This document shows positions 23,413 to 34,940 of a stretch of DNA of 64,000 nt, piece after piece. The DNA lies in NCBI GenBank assembly GCA_949775045.1, contig OX459102.1:3861533-3925532 (forward strand), in the 5' to 3' direction. This DNA comes from Metridium senile. Its lineage: Eukaryota; Cnidaria; Anthozoa; Actiniaria; Metridiidae. The translations under genes were made by a program, and so were the position numbers. The notes beneath the pieces are model-generated. The model searched no databases and had not been told where the DNA came from. It saw nothing but the letters and a program-made list of their open reading frames with translations. Every line of letters starts with the position of its first letter. Position 1 is the first letter of the stretch.

Positions 23413-24357
23413 ATGCAGTTCTTCAAGATGATGAAAAGTTATTTTATCCTGATTGCAGCTTTTGCTTTTGTTGTAGTGGTAAATCAGCTTGAAGTCACAG
23501 AAGCTAAACCATGCTGTGCCTTCCCCAATTGTATCTATGTCGAAGGGTGTGCGTGTTGTTCCAGCTTTGTTTATAAGAAAAGCGGCATTCACTGTAAGTA
23601 GAATCACAGTGTAATTTTTCTCTTCGTTGCAACCTTCGTATCTTATTTTCATCCTTCCTTCCTTTCATCTATCCTATCCTTTCTCTCATTTTATTTCTCT
23701 CTTTTCACTTATACCTGTTTTCTCTTGCCTATCGTGGCCACGAATCTTTCATTGTTACGTTATAGCCGTTCCAGTTTTATTTCCATTTCATCCGTTCTTC
23801 TTTAGTTGTTCTTCTTCCATCCTTGTGTCCTTCCTTTCTCCTTCTCCCATCCGTACTTCTTTAATTGTTATTCTTTCGTCCATCTTTCTGTCTTTCCTTT
23901 CTCCTTCTCCCATCCGTTCTTCTATAATTGTCTTCCTTCCTTCCTTCTTCATTCTTTCTCCTCTTTTCTCAAATTCGTTCATCTTTAATTGTCTTTTTTC
24001 CATCTTTGCGTCTTTCCGTTCTCCTTCTCAAATCCGTTCTTCTTTAATTGCCTTCCTTCCTTCCTTCCTTCCTTCCTTCCTGCCTTCCTTCCTTTCTCCT
24101 CTCTTCTCAAATCCGTTCTTCTTTAATTGTTATTCAACCTTTCTTCCATCTTTCTTACCTGCATGCATGTCCTCTCTCATTTTCCTTTTTTATCTTTTAT
24201 TTTTTTGCTTGACATATCTTATTAGGTGTCAGATCTCGGATGTATTTAAAACAATTATTTAATATTTTTAGGGAAGAAACCCTTGGGAAATGGCAAAGAC
24301 AAAAAGCCAACGAAGAAAAATTTAAGAGAACCAATTGTTATGAAACCCGAAAATTGA
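23413..24357 (+). CDS. Small secreted cysteine-rich peptide precursor, two exons
   Basis: Exon 1 is 23413-23593 and exon 2 is 24272-24357, predicted 88 residues. Exon 1 begins with a short lysine-containing stretch, a strong hydrophobic signal sequence (residues about 10-24) and then a mature region starting after EVTEA. Six cysteines lie in that region in the order CC-C-C-CC (spacing x4, x5, x1). The frame would stop just after the donor if unspliced. The donor is ACT/GTAAGT at 23594, the acceptor TTTTTAG at 24265-24271, and the phase fits. Exon 2 adds a lysine-rich, cysteine-free tail. Methionines at residues 6 and 7 are alternative starts. The product is probably a secreted defence, venom or signalling peptide; the family is not recognised and function is inferred only from architecture. 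The intron is a pyrimidine-rich minisatellite. Confidence 0.72.
23630..24150. repeat. Pyrimidine-rich minisatellite in the peptide gene intron
   Basis: Units of roughly 60-80 bp of the type CTCCTTCTCCCATCCGTTC then TTTAATTGTC recur about five times, with (CCTT)n runs at 24050-24095. The long frames across this tract, on both strands, are composition artefacts. Confidence 0.85.
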
Positions 24358-24453
24358 TGACAACTTTGTTGACATTCTCGACATTGAAAATAAATAGTTC
24401 TACCTACGTTGGTCTTATAGACGGTAGAGTTAATTATATATCTACACCATAGA

Positions 24454-24474
24454 AATAAAGCTAAGATCAATAAA
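24454..24474 (+). terminator. Poly(A) signal of the peptide gene
   Basis: AATAAA at 24454-24459 and a second at 24469 lie about 100 bp after the predicted stop codon, in the normal place for the end of the transcript. Confidence 0.65.
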
Positions 24475-24717
24475 TAAATAAATATTGTCATTATTTATGA
24501 AGCACGGGTGCTTTAGGTGAAAAAAAGAAGAAAATCTCACATGTCAGTGCCGAATAATATACACTCAAACAATAGGGTTTTCTATTTTGCATTAGATGCG
24601 ACACATGATGTGAGATGCAACGTTTGTTCCTTGTGCTATATTCCTGATATGAAATATATCATAAGGAATACCAATACAGCATAATACAAAATAAAGAGGA
24701 TTGAAAAAAAAAAATGG

Positions 24718-24850
24718 ATATATTATATGATGATAATGATGATGAAGATTGTAATGATGATGGTGATCATGACGACAATGATGATAATAATGATAGTGAT
24801 AACGTTCATGGTAATGATGATGATGATGATGATAATGATAATGTGTGTAT
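24718..24850. repeat. GAT/TGA microsatellite
   Basis: Imperfect ATGATGAT repeats encoding Asp-rich or Met-rich frames; a simple-sequence tract. Confidence 0.85.
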
Positions 24851-24923
24851 GATTATGATCGTCGCGGAGAAAATAAGCAATTTATGCAATTGCAATTTTA
24901 GAAGCCCGAAAAAAAAAATCCGG

Positions 24924-24995
24924 GACTTCAACGGGATTTGAACCCATGACCTTTGCAGTACCGGTGCAATGCTCTACCAACTGAGCTATGAAGCC
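24924..24995 (-). tRNA. tRNA-Thr(GGT)-like SINE head
   Basis: The minus strand folds as a tRNA: acceptor arm GGCTTCA with TGAAGTC, A box TAGCTCAGTTGGTAGAGCA, anticodon stem TTGCA/TGCAA with loop CCGGTAC (anticodon GGT), and B box GGTTCAAATCC. Position 33 is C where a functional tRNA has U, and SINE tail sequence follows, so it is more likely a SINE promoter head than a working tRNA. Confidence 0.65.
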
Positions 24996-26248
24996 AGGGG
25001 CGGATCCAGGGGGGGTGGATTGGGTGGCTAGCCACCCCCCTCTTTGCAGGATTTAAAACAGGAAAAATGATTAGTTGATTATAATCAGTAAATAAAAGAA
25101 AAAAATATGAATATGTCCCATTGTATAAAAATAGTCAAAGAGTTAACTTGAATAATTTAATAATTTTAAATAATTAGTTTTATTTTGATCGGAATCAATA
25201 CTTTATTATTATTCTCGTAAATCTCAGTTGTCATGAGAGCCTGTAGTACATGGTAGCAGCGTTCATCCGAAAAAACAGCAAGGAAAAGCGAGCGCATTAC
25301 GAGCTCTGTGCTCTCGTCCCCACAATAATCGTCACAAAGTCATCAGAAGCCATATATGAACTTGCCAACGTCCTGCAATAGAAGTGGGATCACTTGCTGC
25401 CAGTTTCATCGGCCTTTGAAAGTGAGCTGTCTCGCTGGACCAATCACTGCAAGCGCCAGGCCATAGAGGAAACATCTGTGACATCACTTTTGTCAAAGCA
25501 TGCTGATAACATGTTCTTTCCTAACATCAGATAACTTTTGAAAATTCTTGCTGTTTTGCCAATTGGTAGCACGGAGGCTGAACGCTCATTCTCCTGTGTA
25601 AGGCGAGTGCACACATGGCTAAGAATCACGATGACAACGCAAAGATTATCTGACTTAGCCGTTATTGCCATGCATGGGCATGTCATCCCCATTAGTAGAG
25701 AACAGGTTTGCGAGGCATTTATAAAGAATCACCCAAGGAAAATGATAGCACCCTCTCTCTTGCATACCTAATGTTGTAAGGTTTGTACTTTTCTCTGTTT
25801 GAAATTCCGCTATATTTGTTTTCGAAACTGCTTAATTTATTTAGGTGATAAGTAATAAGTAACTGTCAATTCGAAAAGGCAAGTCTTAATTGATCTCGGG
25901 ACATAAATGATCGTTCTAATCTGCTTACTTTGAACCTCGCCGGTGTTTATTTCGGATTGCAGTTACGTGCCAATCCATATTTGTGTATCCTTTTCGGTTC
26001 CTTCACCTTTTTAAATAGGTGCAGTGGGTGCAGTGGAACCTCTATTTACAGACATTCAAGGGCTGGGAAAAGTCCGAGATATCGAGTTATTTTTACAAAT
26101 TATTTTTTTTAATGTATTATTTTTATAAATGTATGATATGAATTTTGCATTGCCTAGACATAAAGAGTTGTCCGCAACCCTAGACCTATCATTTTAATTG
26201 ATTTTGGAGTTAGCCACCCCCCTTTGTAAAATCCTGGATCCGCCCCTG
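24995..26248 (+). mobile_element. hAT-type DNA transposon relic
   Basis: The ends are CAGGGGCGGATCCAGG (24995) and its reverse complement, ending at 26248: a typical hAT terminus. GAAGC flanks both sides (24990-24994 and 26249-26253), shorter than the usual 8-bp hAT duplication. The interior carries the decayed transposase at 25250-25771. Confidence 0.8.
25250..25771 (+). pseudogene. hAT transposase, C-terminal dimerisation domain, broken
   Basis: The frame ending at 25771 contains the hAT dimerisation signature: a LAVLPIGSTEAERSFSCVRR block at about 25547-25606, followed by HTWLR and an AVIAMHG block, as in ZMYM1- and THAP-like hAT proteins. The same frame upstream reads as related protein (YELANVLQ, then ALESELSRW-like sequence) but has stop codons at 25379-25381 and 25531-25533. 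The catalytic RNase H-like core and any BED finger are missing. It cannot make an active transposase. Confidence 0.8.
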
Positions 26249-26779
26249 GAAGCCACATATGTTGGTAGGAGGTCATTTTGGAGGGCATTTTGAATTTTTT
26301 TGTTCGGGCTTCTAAACTGAATTGCAATTGCATAAATTGCTTATTTTCTCCGCGACAATCATAATCATACACACATCATATAACCGCGGATCAGACCCAC
26401 ATACGTATCTAGATAATGATAATGGGTTGGCAGTAGTATTGAGAAAGGCATGTCATCAATCATCTGAGAATTGTAGGAAATAACTCCGCAGTAATCAAAT
26501 TAGCCTGCAATGCCGGCGGTCTGCGGGGTTGGAAATGGAATCCGCCGGCATGGTTGGCTATGATCAAATAGACTCCCGTCAAACTCCAGTCCACCAGATG
26601 GAAGGCGAGGGCAGATCAACGTACGACAAACACATAGACAAACCATTACAAGAAAAATTAATGTACCTCCTTTTGCTGCTCATCTCTTAGTATTTACCCA
26701 GTAATTGCTAATTACCTTTGTGTGGACAGCAAGCACAATCAACAGAGAACCATCAACTGAACCATCATGTTAGAAAAAT

Positions 26780-26930
26780 AGACAGCATTACGCAACACAT
26801 CATGATCACCATCATCATCACCACCATCATCATCATCATCATCATCGTCATCGTCATCCTCATCACCATCATCATTTTCACCATCCTCATCACAACCATC
26901 ATCACCACCATCACATCGTCATGAACCTTT
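26780..26930. repeat. (ATC)n microsatellite
   Basis: Imperfect CATCATCACC-type repeats. Frames across it are Met- or Ile-rich artefacts. Confidence 0.9.
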
Positions 26931-27120
26931 TGTATGCAGAAAAAGAAAGGCAAGAACACTTCCTGACTTCAAAAACGTTGTTATAAAGCAACGATATCTC
27001 TCAGCAAAAGATAGCTCAACTCACCGCCGTGTTGTTTACAAGGAAAGATAAAAACTAAAACTATTGTTTTCATCTATTATGGAGGTATGTGAACGAGCTT
27101 TATATTCTTTAGAGAATTGA
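26931..27120. repeat. Dispersed repeat shared with 41490-41750
   Basis: A block starting GCAGAAAAAGAAAG, through CACCGCCGTGTTGTTTACAA and TATGTGAACGAGCTTTATATTC, also occurs at 41490-41750. Both copies continue towards a CCAATCAGAGCGCGCGA-like motif (27484 and 42060). It is probably a transposon fragment; no coding signal. Confidence 0.7.
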
Positions 27121-28361
27121 AATAAAACCCTTTTAATTTGTGTATTCTCTTTGGAGTTTTGCAATCTGATTTGATTTTCTCAATTTTTGCTTATTAAAAT
27201 GACTGTGTGCAAAAACAACCAATGCTCGCCACCTATTTGCAAATTTGCAAATTTTTGTGGGTTTTGGTCGACCTTTCTCTCAAGTTTTTCGCCTTTTTCC
27301 TCCACTGGCTCAACATTTTCTTCAAATATGTCGAAAGCAAAACAGGAAAGTCGTTGCTGTCGTCCAAAGCGGCCATTTCAATTTGTTTTTGTCGCAAAAA
27401 AAAGTAAAAATTTTGAACTTGAAAGCCTCACATTTCTATGGGATATCTCTATGGGATATTTATTTCTTAACAATAAAAAACAAGCCAATCAGAGCGCGCG
27501 ATTCTACTTGCATATGTTATAAATGAGCCTTTAAGCGAGTGTGTATGCAAAGAAAATACAAGTGATCATGACGAGTGTGATATTCACGTATGTCTCAAGA
27601 AAACATTCTATAACTATGTTATCCCACATCATATAAAATAAAGAGAACCCGCAATGTATCATGGGAAGAGGCAGTTGAATACAGCAGAATATGTAACGGC
27701 TTTCAAGCATTATGATTGGCTATATGATGTAAATAAATTTTAGTATACTTTTTAGTAAAATTTAGTATATTATCAATAATTTGTATATACATATCATATT
27801 AACTTATAATAGTTTCATATTCTTCCTGGTAATCTATGTTAGTACGGAAGTTCTGTTAGTTTCCTGTTTATAGGTTTTCCAACATATCATATATTTAACA
27901 TCAGGGACCCACAATTCAATCTGGTCGTGCAAACGTCATTCGCTGTTCACTCGGACTACCTTTTTAGAAACAGGTGTTCTTACCATAATACTTTGATTGT
28001 TTAATCTTATAAGACAAGCCGTCTCAAGTGCTTAATGGATATGCCTTATAACTATAGCAACATTTTACACTAATACCCACGTATTCGCACTTAACGACTT
28101 GTCGAGCATAATAAAAAAATAGTTAAGTCCTTATGAAATCATGCTATTACGTATACATTTCTAAGGATTCCTAACTATATGCGTTTATATCATATGGACA
28201 AAATATCGATAAGTTTACTAAAAAATAACTATATAAGTTTGCAATATGACTATAAATTGTTGGGACATTGTAACATTTTTAATGAACGTCTTTGTTTGAG
28301 TTTTAAAAAATATAAAAAACGTATTAATTTGATTTGCAAACCCCCTTTCCTGCCCCTAATA
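27121..28361. other. No gene seen
   Basis: AT-rich non-coding sequence. Overlapping frames near 27190-27520 have no recognisable domain. Confidence 0.4.
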
Positions 28362-28500
28362 AAGGCCCGAGCAAACGCACGCAACAACATCCAACTTTGT
28401 TGGGCCAGCATTGTTGTGTGTTTTTGCGCGATGTTGGCGGGTGCGTGCAAACGCTCGCAACAAGTCCCAACATGTTGGGCGCTCCGATGATAATACAAAG
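28362..28500. repeat. CAACATGTTGGG-type inverted repeat
   Basis: GCAAACGCACGCAACAACAT near 28372 is mirrored by GGGTGCGTGCAAACG near 28440, with repeated TTGTTGGG and CAACATGTTGGGC motifs. A degenerate MITE-like sequence; its GC bias creates frames on both strands. Confidence 0.5.
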
Positions 28501-28616
28501 GATTCTGGGACACAAATACCCCCAATTCCCTAAAAACCTCTGTTTGTTTGGCGCCATGTGGAATCATGGCTGACTATCTTGCTTTTTGTTGAATTTCAAA
28601 GTTGTCTTTTAATATA

Positions 28617-29195
<579 letters not shown>

Positions 29196-29270
29196 AAATT
29201 GAATTGAATTGAATTGAATTGAATTGAATTGAATTGAATTGAATTGAATTGAATTGAGTGGAATTGAATT
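29196..29270. repeat. (AATTG)n microsatellite
   Basis: About fourteen tandem pentamers with two variant units at the end. Confidence 0.95.
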
Positions 29271-29710
29271 GAAATGAATCAATCATGAATGCATGGGTCT
29301 TTTGAATGAACGCTTTGCTATTATCACGTGCCAACAATTGAGCCGCGCGTGACCAATTGTCAAAACAATATTTTGTTTATTTACTAATTTTGATGTCATT
29401 ATTTTTAGTTTGACGTACAAGATGGTGGATACTAAAGTAATTAGAACTCTCACCCTCATATACTTTACTTACTCGATATAGCACTGCTAGTATTCTATAC
29501 TTTTAATTTTTTAATTATCAGGGGCTAAAATCAAACGTTCCGTGCACTGTTGAATTAAAGAGAAAGCTTCTCAACCAATCAGAGAACGCTATTATACCAT
29601 TTATTTTATTGCTTCCTTCTGGACAACGTTTTGGAAAACAGGTGTATGATTATGTTAATGGCACTTAAGAGTAAACTAGTATAGACTTCGTCGGTGTTTG
29701 ATATAAAAAG

Positions 29711-29888
29711 TAGGTAATATGGTGAAATTTGTAACACCGTAAAAAATGTTAACTTAACTTTACTGACGTTTCGAGCTTTAGTCCTACGTCGTCTTACTCT
29801 TTTACTTCGACGAAGGGCTAAAGCTCGAAACGTCAGTAAAGTTAAGTCAACAATTTTTACGGTGTTACAAATTTCATTATATTACCTA
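29711..29888. mobile_element. Hairpin MITE, GGTAATATGGTGAAATTTG ends
   Basis: Two arms of about 75 bp (29711-29786 and 29813-29888) are reverse complements. They contain CTGACGTTTCGAGCTTT and end at TAGGTAATAT/ATATTACCTA. TA lies at both ends, compatible with a Tc1/mariner-type target. Confidence 0.8.
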
Positions 29889-30131
29889 TTGATTATATTT
29901 AGATAATATCAAACGACGTTAAACAAGAAACAATATATTTGAAATACATCCATGTTCGGTTTCCATACCACATACATCATACGCCTACCAATCGTGGATG
30001 TAGTAGACCAAGATATATTGAACGTCTTTTGATACTTTATTTTAAAATATAAACATACATCTGTCCGAAGTATTAAGTTTTATATAAAAAAATCAGCTAT
30101 TTACTTTTCTTTTACTTAGCTTTGAAGCAGG

Positions 30132-30361
30132 CACATCTACTTGCAGTAAGGTTGTCATACAAAATAGAACATTTGTCAAAAAGAAAATAGAACATTTGTG
30201 ATTTAGTGCGAAAGGAATTAATTAAAAGACAAAAGAGAGTGTTCAGCTTGAGTGATCTTCTTTTTTCTTTTAATCAATTCCCATCGTACTAAATAACAAG
30301 TGTTCTATTTTCTTTATCACAAATGTATATTTTTGTATGACAACCTTACTGCAAGTAGGTG
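30132..30361. mobile_element. MITE, CACCTACTTGCAGTAAGG family, copy 1
   Basis: Inverted ends around ACTTGCAGTAAGGTTGTCATA and a core with ATAGAACATTTGT. It matches the copy at 54358-54585. The left end is mutated (CACATCTAC). Confidence 0.8.
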
Positions 30362-30582
30362 TATACTAAAAATGCTTGAAGCTAAAAACGTCAGCCCTTA
30401 TGAATGTCACAATAATAATAAAGGAGACGCCGGATTCATTACTAATGCCTATTGACTCTCACTCTAACTTTTCCGAGTTGTTGAAGAAAACTTGATGTGA
30501 ATAATTGACGTATTTTAAAAAAAATTGTCATCTACGATTGTTCATGCTGATTCCAGATAGATGCAAATAATTTCAATAGCAA

Positions 30583-30775
30583 ACACTAAGTTGTCCTTTT
30601 TTATTAAAAAAGAAGAATCGTTTGAATCGACGAGTTTTTTTGGTTTCAGATTGACATTAATTTAAAAAGCAAACACTAATAATTTCAAAAGCAAATACTA
30701 AGTTCTCCTTTTTTATTAAAAAAGAAGAATAGTTTGAATCGACGATTTTTTTTGGTTTCAGATTGACATTAATTT
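30583..30775. repeat. Tandem duplication, 112-bp period
   Basis: GAAGAAT(C/A)GTTTGAATCGACGA at 30612 and 30724, with matching flanks. Two copies, non-coding. Confidence 0.8.
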
Positions 30776-31669
30776 CAACAAGCTCGAATATAATTGGAGA
30801 ATTTAAACTTGAGTATAATAAGTTATATATATTAAATCTTTAAAGTAGAACAGAAGCCTGAGCAGCTGTTTCGAATATATACGTTTATTCATTCATTTAA
30901 TCATACTCATTCATTGAACTCATCCATTCATTTATATATTCATTAATTGCTTCATTTAATTCATCCATTCGTACTCATTACTTACTTAATCTATCCATCT
31001 ATTTATGAATTTGTTTCAGTATTATTCTGAATTAGTATTGTTATATATTAATATTATTCCTTATTCGGATTCTATGACTGTAACGTTTATAGTCTATTTG
31101 TCAAATTAAGTACAGCCACACTTTGTCAGCTGCTTACTAGCCAGAATCCTTGTGTCAGTAGCTCAGAGGCGAAACGTCCGATTTGCACTTACGCAAGTTT
31201 TTAGTTCGTTCCCATCTGTACTCAGAATCACTGTCTCTGAGTACTTTCCTTAATGTAAAGATCTTATTGATTATCTATTTGTAAAGCACATCATGAATAA
31301 TTAATGAGAAATTTACAAAGAAACCATCACCATGACGAGTGTTAACGTTGTATATTATCTTGTAACACAGACAGTGTTCAGTATATCCTGATATGCATTA
31401 ATTTAACTTAAAAAAACTATAATTTTGAAAATTATGGTAAAATTTGAAATAACTAACCTTGACGTGCGATTACAACATTCACGTCCGTGTTGTATCGGGC
31501 ATTCGCGGCTTGTGATTGTGTCTGCCGATACATGCAACATGGCATGTTGTAAACATATTACTTTTTTAAGTTCATCTTGAAAGCGAAAGTGCCTGCAATT
31601 AAGATAACCTATTAAGACTTTGTGTGTATTAATGTAAACAAATCCTCGCTGAAAAGACAGGTACGCGTC
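30776..31669. other. No gene seen; short ATTCATTCAT-like simple sequence at 30890-31010
   Basis: No coding region or RNA recognised. Confidence 0.4.
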
Positions 31670-33072
31670 GGGTGTCGGGAAAACACGGATACGGACCGTC
31701 CGTCGGCGGACCAACGGACCAACGGACCGGCGGACAGACGGACCGGTCCGTCGACGGACCATTTGGGAAAACGCGGACCAAAAAAAAAAAATAAATAAAT
31801 AAATAAAGATACAAAAAAAAAAAATAAAAAAAAAAAAAATGAAAAAGTAGATAAAACGGTAAAAAAAAAAACTTCCAAATATTTATAAAATGTTTCTTTA
31901 CCCGAAAAAAATCAATAATTCAGAAGAATTAACCTATTAGTGAGTGTCCCACTGTGTTTCTCGATGCAACTCGAGGAATCGGGATACTTGAATTATACTG
32001 AGAGACTTTTTCTGAGATTTTTTTCTCTTAAACTGCAACAATCGAAACGACAAGCTAGTTCACAAGTTGCCTGCAAACAGAGTACGAATCATCTTGTGAT
32101 GTCGAATGTGTATAATGTCAGTCATCACTTGATAAGACACGCACGTCCCTCTCTCAGTACATAAATCTAGAATTATTCTCTGATATGTTATTATAAAAAT
32201 TATTATAACATAATACAGCCCGTGAATCTGACGCTGCGATTTGGATAGAGATAAATGCGTTAAACTGAAGTAAAGGCTGTTAGTTTTGATTATCATCCCT
32301 AAATGGATTTAATAAATTGAACTCAAGTATTAATAACGACATTTATCAGTTGTGTCATCAAAAGCTTTTATAAACTGACCTTGTTGACCTCCCACCATGA
32401 AATCTCAGGCCAGCTTCACTTTGGGCAATAAATGGGCTACTATAATGATCGCTTGTTAAAATCCATTGATCTCAGCATCTTGAATGTGTTATCAAATTCG
32501 TTGAGTAATCAATATTCAATCGATCAATATTCTTATTTTAAGGCTTATGTACTGAGAGAGGGACGTGCGTGTCTTATCAAGTGATGACTGACATTATACA
32601 CATTCGACATCACAAGATGATTCGTACTCTGTTTGCAGGCAGCTTGTGAACTAGCTTGTCGTTTCGATTGTTGCAGTTTAAGAGAAAAAAATCTCAGAAA
32701 AAGTCTCTCAGTATAATTCAAGTATCCCGATTCCTCGAGTCGCATCGAGAAACACAGTGGGACACTCACTAATAGGTTAATTCTTCTGAATTATTGATTT
32801 TTTTCGGGTAAAGAAACATTTTATAAATATTTTGAAGTCTTTTTTTACCGTTTTATCTACTTTTTCATTTTTATTTTTTTTATTTTTTTTTTGTATCTTT
32901 ATTTTTTTGTATCTTTATTTTTTTTATTTATAATTTTATTTTTTATTTTTTTTTGGTCCGCGTTTTCCCAAATGGTCCGTCGACGGACCGGTCCGTCGGT
33001 CCGCCGGTCCGCCGGTCCGTTGGTCCGTTGGTCCGCCGACGGACGGTCCGTATCCGTGTTTTCCCGACACCC
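31670..33072. mobile_element. Foldback transposon with GGTCCG arrays, complete copy 2
   Basis: Same structure as 18071-19532: GGGTGTCGGG at 31670, hexamer arrays, T-rich tracts, arms of about 500 bp, unique centre at about 32160-32545, ending CCCGACACCC at 33072. GGTACGCGTC flanks both ends (31660-31669 and 33073-33082). The centre is nearly identical to copy 1 apart from a roughly 30-bp deletion near 32400. No transposase frame exists; a source of transposase must lie elsewhere. The frames that run through the arms are artefacts. Confidence 0.9.
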
Positions 33073-33387
33073 GGTACGCGTCACCTTTACATGTACTCCG
33101 AAGATTAGTATAGCCTTGGGCTGTTAGACAAGTTTGATATGAAAAGTACATTTATCTTGAGTGAGCCCGCTATTAACAAGTGGATAATAACTGATTGTAC
33201 TCACGTTTCAACAAGCAAATCACCTGCAGCTTCAATCAAATTGACACAAAATCTAAGTCATCTGCTTTTAAAGACATTGAACTGGCACCAGGTTAAATCA
33301 ATGCTATCTAACTCAATATTGGATTTAAACTAAATGATTGTAAGTTTCCTGCGAAGAGGATCAATCGCATTTCTTATCAAAAAGACC

Positions 33388-33525
33388 GTTACGTACTCAT
33401 GTACTGGATGGCACATTTTAATAATAATAATAAATAATAAATAATTTAATAAATAATTTTATAACTTGTTACTGATTAATTTTATATAATTTTGTAACTT
33501 GTTTTGCTTTTATCGACTTTGAACA
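33388..33525 (+). pseudogene. Fragment of the neighbouring GPCR gene
   Basis: CTCATGTACTGGATGGCAC at 33396 and ACTTGTTTTGCTTTTATCGAC near 33500 match the coding sequence of the GPCR at 35367-35414, covering its TM4 and the following loop. An AT-rich insertion separates the two halves here. The matching part is short, stop-ridden and lacks the rest of the gene, so it is a dead partial duplicate. Confidence 0.75.
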
Positions 33526-34012
33526 TAAAGCTGTTAGTACTATTTCATAGTACTGCTTTTCACTAGCTGATTTAACAACACCACATCAAAGAAGGTTGAC
33601 AATTGATTTGATTAAAAAGATTTACACCTGCAAATTTAATTTAATTAATTCCTTTCACACTAGATGACAAAAGGTAGGACAACGTTCTTCCAGTTAGGTG
33701 TGCATTGAAGTAAATTAAATTGCTTCCAAAACGACCGAATGAACAAAGATCATTCATAGAACAACATCTGTGAGAAAAGAACGAGTGACAGTATATACCC
33801 CTGGGTTTGCGAACATGCTGGGTTTCTCGAAGTGATTACAAGCTATATTTATCGCACCAACAGAGGTCATGGTCAACAACAATTTCAATCAAAAAGATCC
33901 AAGAAAAAACGTTTGTGGAATTGCTTCCTTAAGACGTTGAGCATTAAGTTAGCACTACTGATTTTTCAAAACATCTGGTTGGCTCCAACTAATTGTATGC
34001 CCGTTGCACCAC
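33526..34012. other. Non-coding, with motifs shared with the GPCR upstream region
   Basis: CAATTGATTTGATTAAAAAGAT at 33601 resembles sequence at 34740-34765, and related motifs lie at 33888 and 34469. This suggests the GPCR region was duplicated locally. No intact gene. Confidence 0.45.
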
Positions 34013-34019
34013 AGGCAGC

Positions 34020-34440
34020 CCAAGCTCTGAATTACGTCATTGAATATGCTTGTATATTAGTGAATAAAGACTCGAATTAAATTACAACAGTTTTAGTGTC
34101 TTCACTTTATTATTCAGTATTTTCACTTCGTAATTTGAATAAAATACAAACTTTGTGGCATGTTTTCTATGGATGTTATGTGGTCTATGTGTGTCGTTTT
34201 TTTATACGAAAAACGACTTATTTAGGGGTTAAATTGAAGTTTTAATTTAACCCCTAAAAAAGTCGTTTTTCGCGTAAAAAATGACACACATAGACCACAT
34301 AACATCCATAGAACAACATGCCACGAAGTTTGTATTTTATTCAAATTATGAAGTGAACATACTGAATAATAAAGTGAAGACACTGAAACTGTTGTAATTC
34401 GAGTCTTTATTCACGTAATTCAGAGCTTGGGCTTCCTGTA
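34020..34440. mobile_element. Hairpin MITE, CACAGGCAGCCC ends, imperfect 7-bp duplication
   Basis: The 421-bp element is an inverted repeat throughout; the arms meet near 34230 (GGGTTAAATTGAAG with AATTTAACCC). GTTGCAC (34013-34019) and GTCGCAC (34441-34447) flank it. Same family as 21816-22174. Confidence 0.82.
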
Positions 34441-34447
34441 GTCGCAC

Positions 34448-34940
34448 CATGGAAATCAACTGCATCTTTGATTAAAAGGATTAACATTGAGATAAGAAAA
34501 CAAGTTAATATTACTAATTATTCACAACATCCGGGTCCCTCCAAATGAGTATAGTCTAGTTAGCTTAGTTATCTTTGTTTTTCGAGGATGACGTATTAAC
34601 CACTTATCAGAGTTATCTTACATACGGCCCTGGGGTTGATACGTATATAGTCGTTAGTCGAGTCAAGCATTGGCCAAACACACCGCCAACTCAATGGCCT
34701 TCTAACTGATTTTAAAGCACTTCGTAAGAAAGGTGGGCAATTGCTGATTTAATCAAAAAGATTCACATTGATGCACGCAACACAAGAACACAAAGTTTGT
34801 ACTATATTTGTTTACTGAAATATATGAGATTCTCTGTTTTAATAAACGGATTTCGCATTTAAGCGAGACATTTGGCCCACACCTGTTAGCAATTAAGTTT
34901 CTTTAAGAAATCCACCGCAAGTTTCATCCAAAATAAAGAC
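34448..34940. other. Upstream region of the GPCR gene
   Basis: No repeat element boundary or TATA box was clear. It shares motifs with 33590-33630. Confidence 0.35.

Larger units (their letters stand above)
24848..26375 (-). mobile_element. tRNA-derived SINE, split by a hAT insertion
   Basis: On the minus strand a tRNA-like head (24924-24995) is followed by a tail with GGGCTTCT, AATTGCAATTGCATAAATTGC and TTATTTTCTCCGCGAC (to about 24850). A second, inverted copy of this tail lies at about 26310-26375. The head is interrupted at its 5' end by the hAT element at 24995, which continues to 26248; AAGCCACAT resumes at 26250. From memory, similar tRNA plus AATTGCATAAATTGC repeats are common in anthozoan genomes; I could not check this. 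Confidence 0.7.

Noticed and set aside
23627..24262. 211-codon frame rich in Ser, Phe and Pro
   Set aside because: Pyrimidine-rich minisatellite inside the peptide gene intron.
24924..24995. Functional tRNA-Thr gene
   Set aside because: U33 is replaced by C and the sequence runs into a SINE tail; it is better read as a SINE head.
28250..28573. Overlapping frames of about 80-105 codons on both strands
   Set aside because: Mirror-image frames produced by the CAACATGTTGGG inverted repeat.
34003..34080. Possible gene at 33832-34080
   Set aside because: It ends inside the MITE at 34020 and has no recognisable domain.
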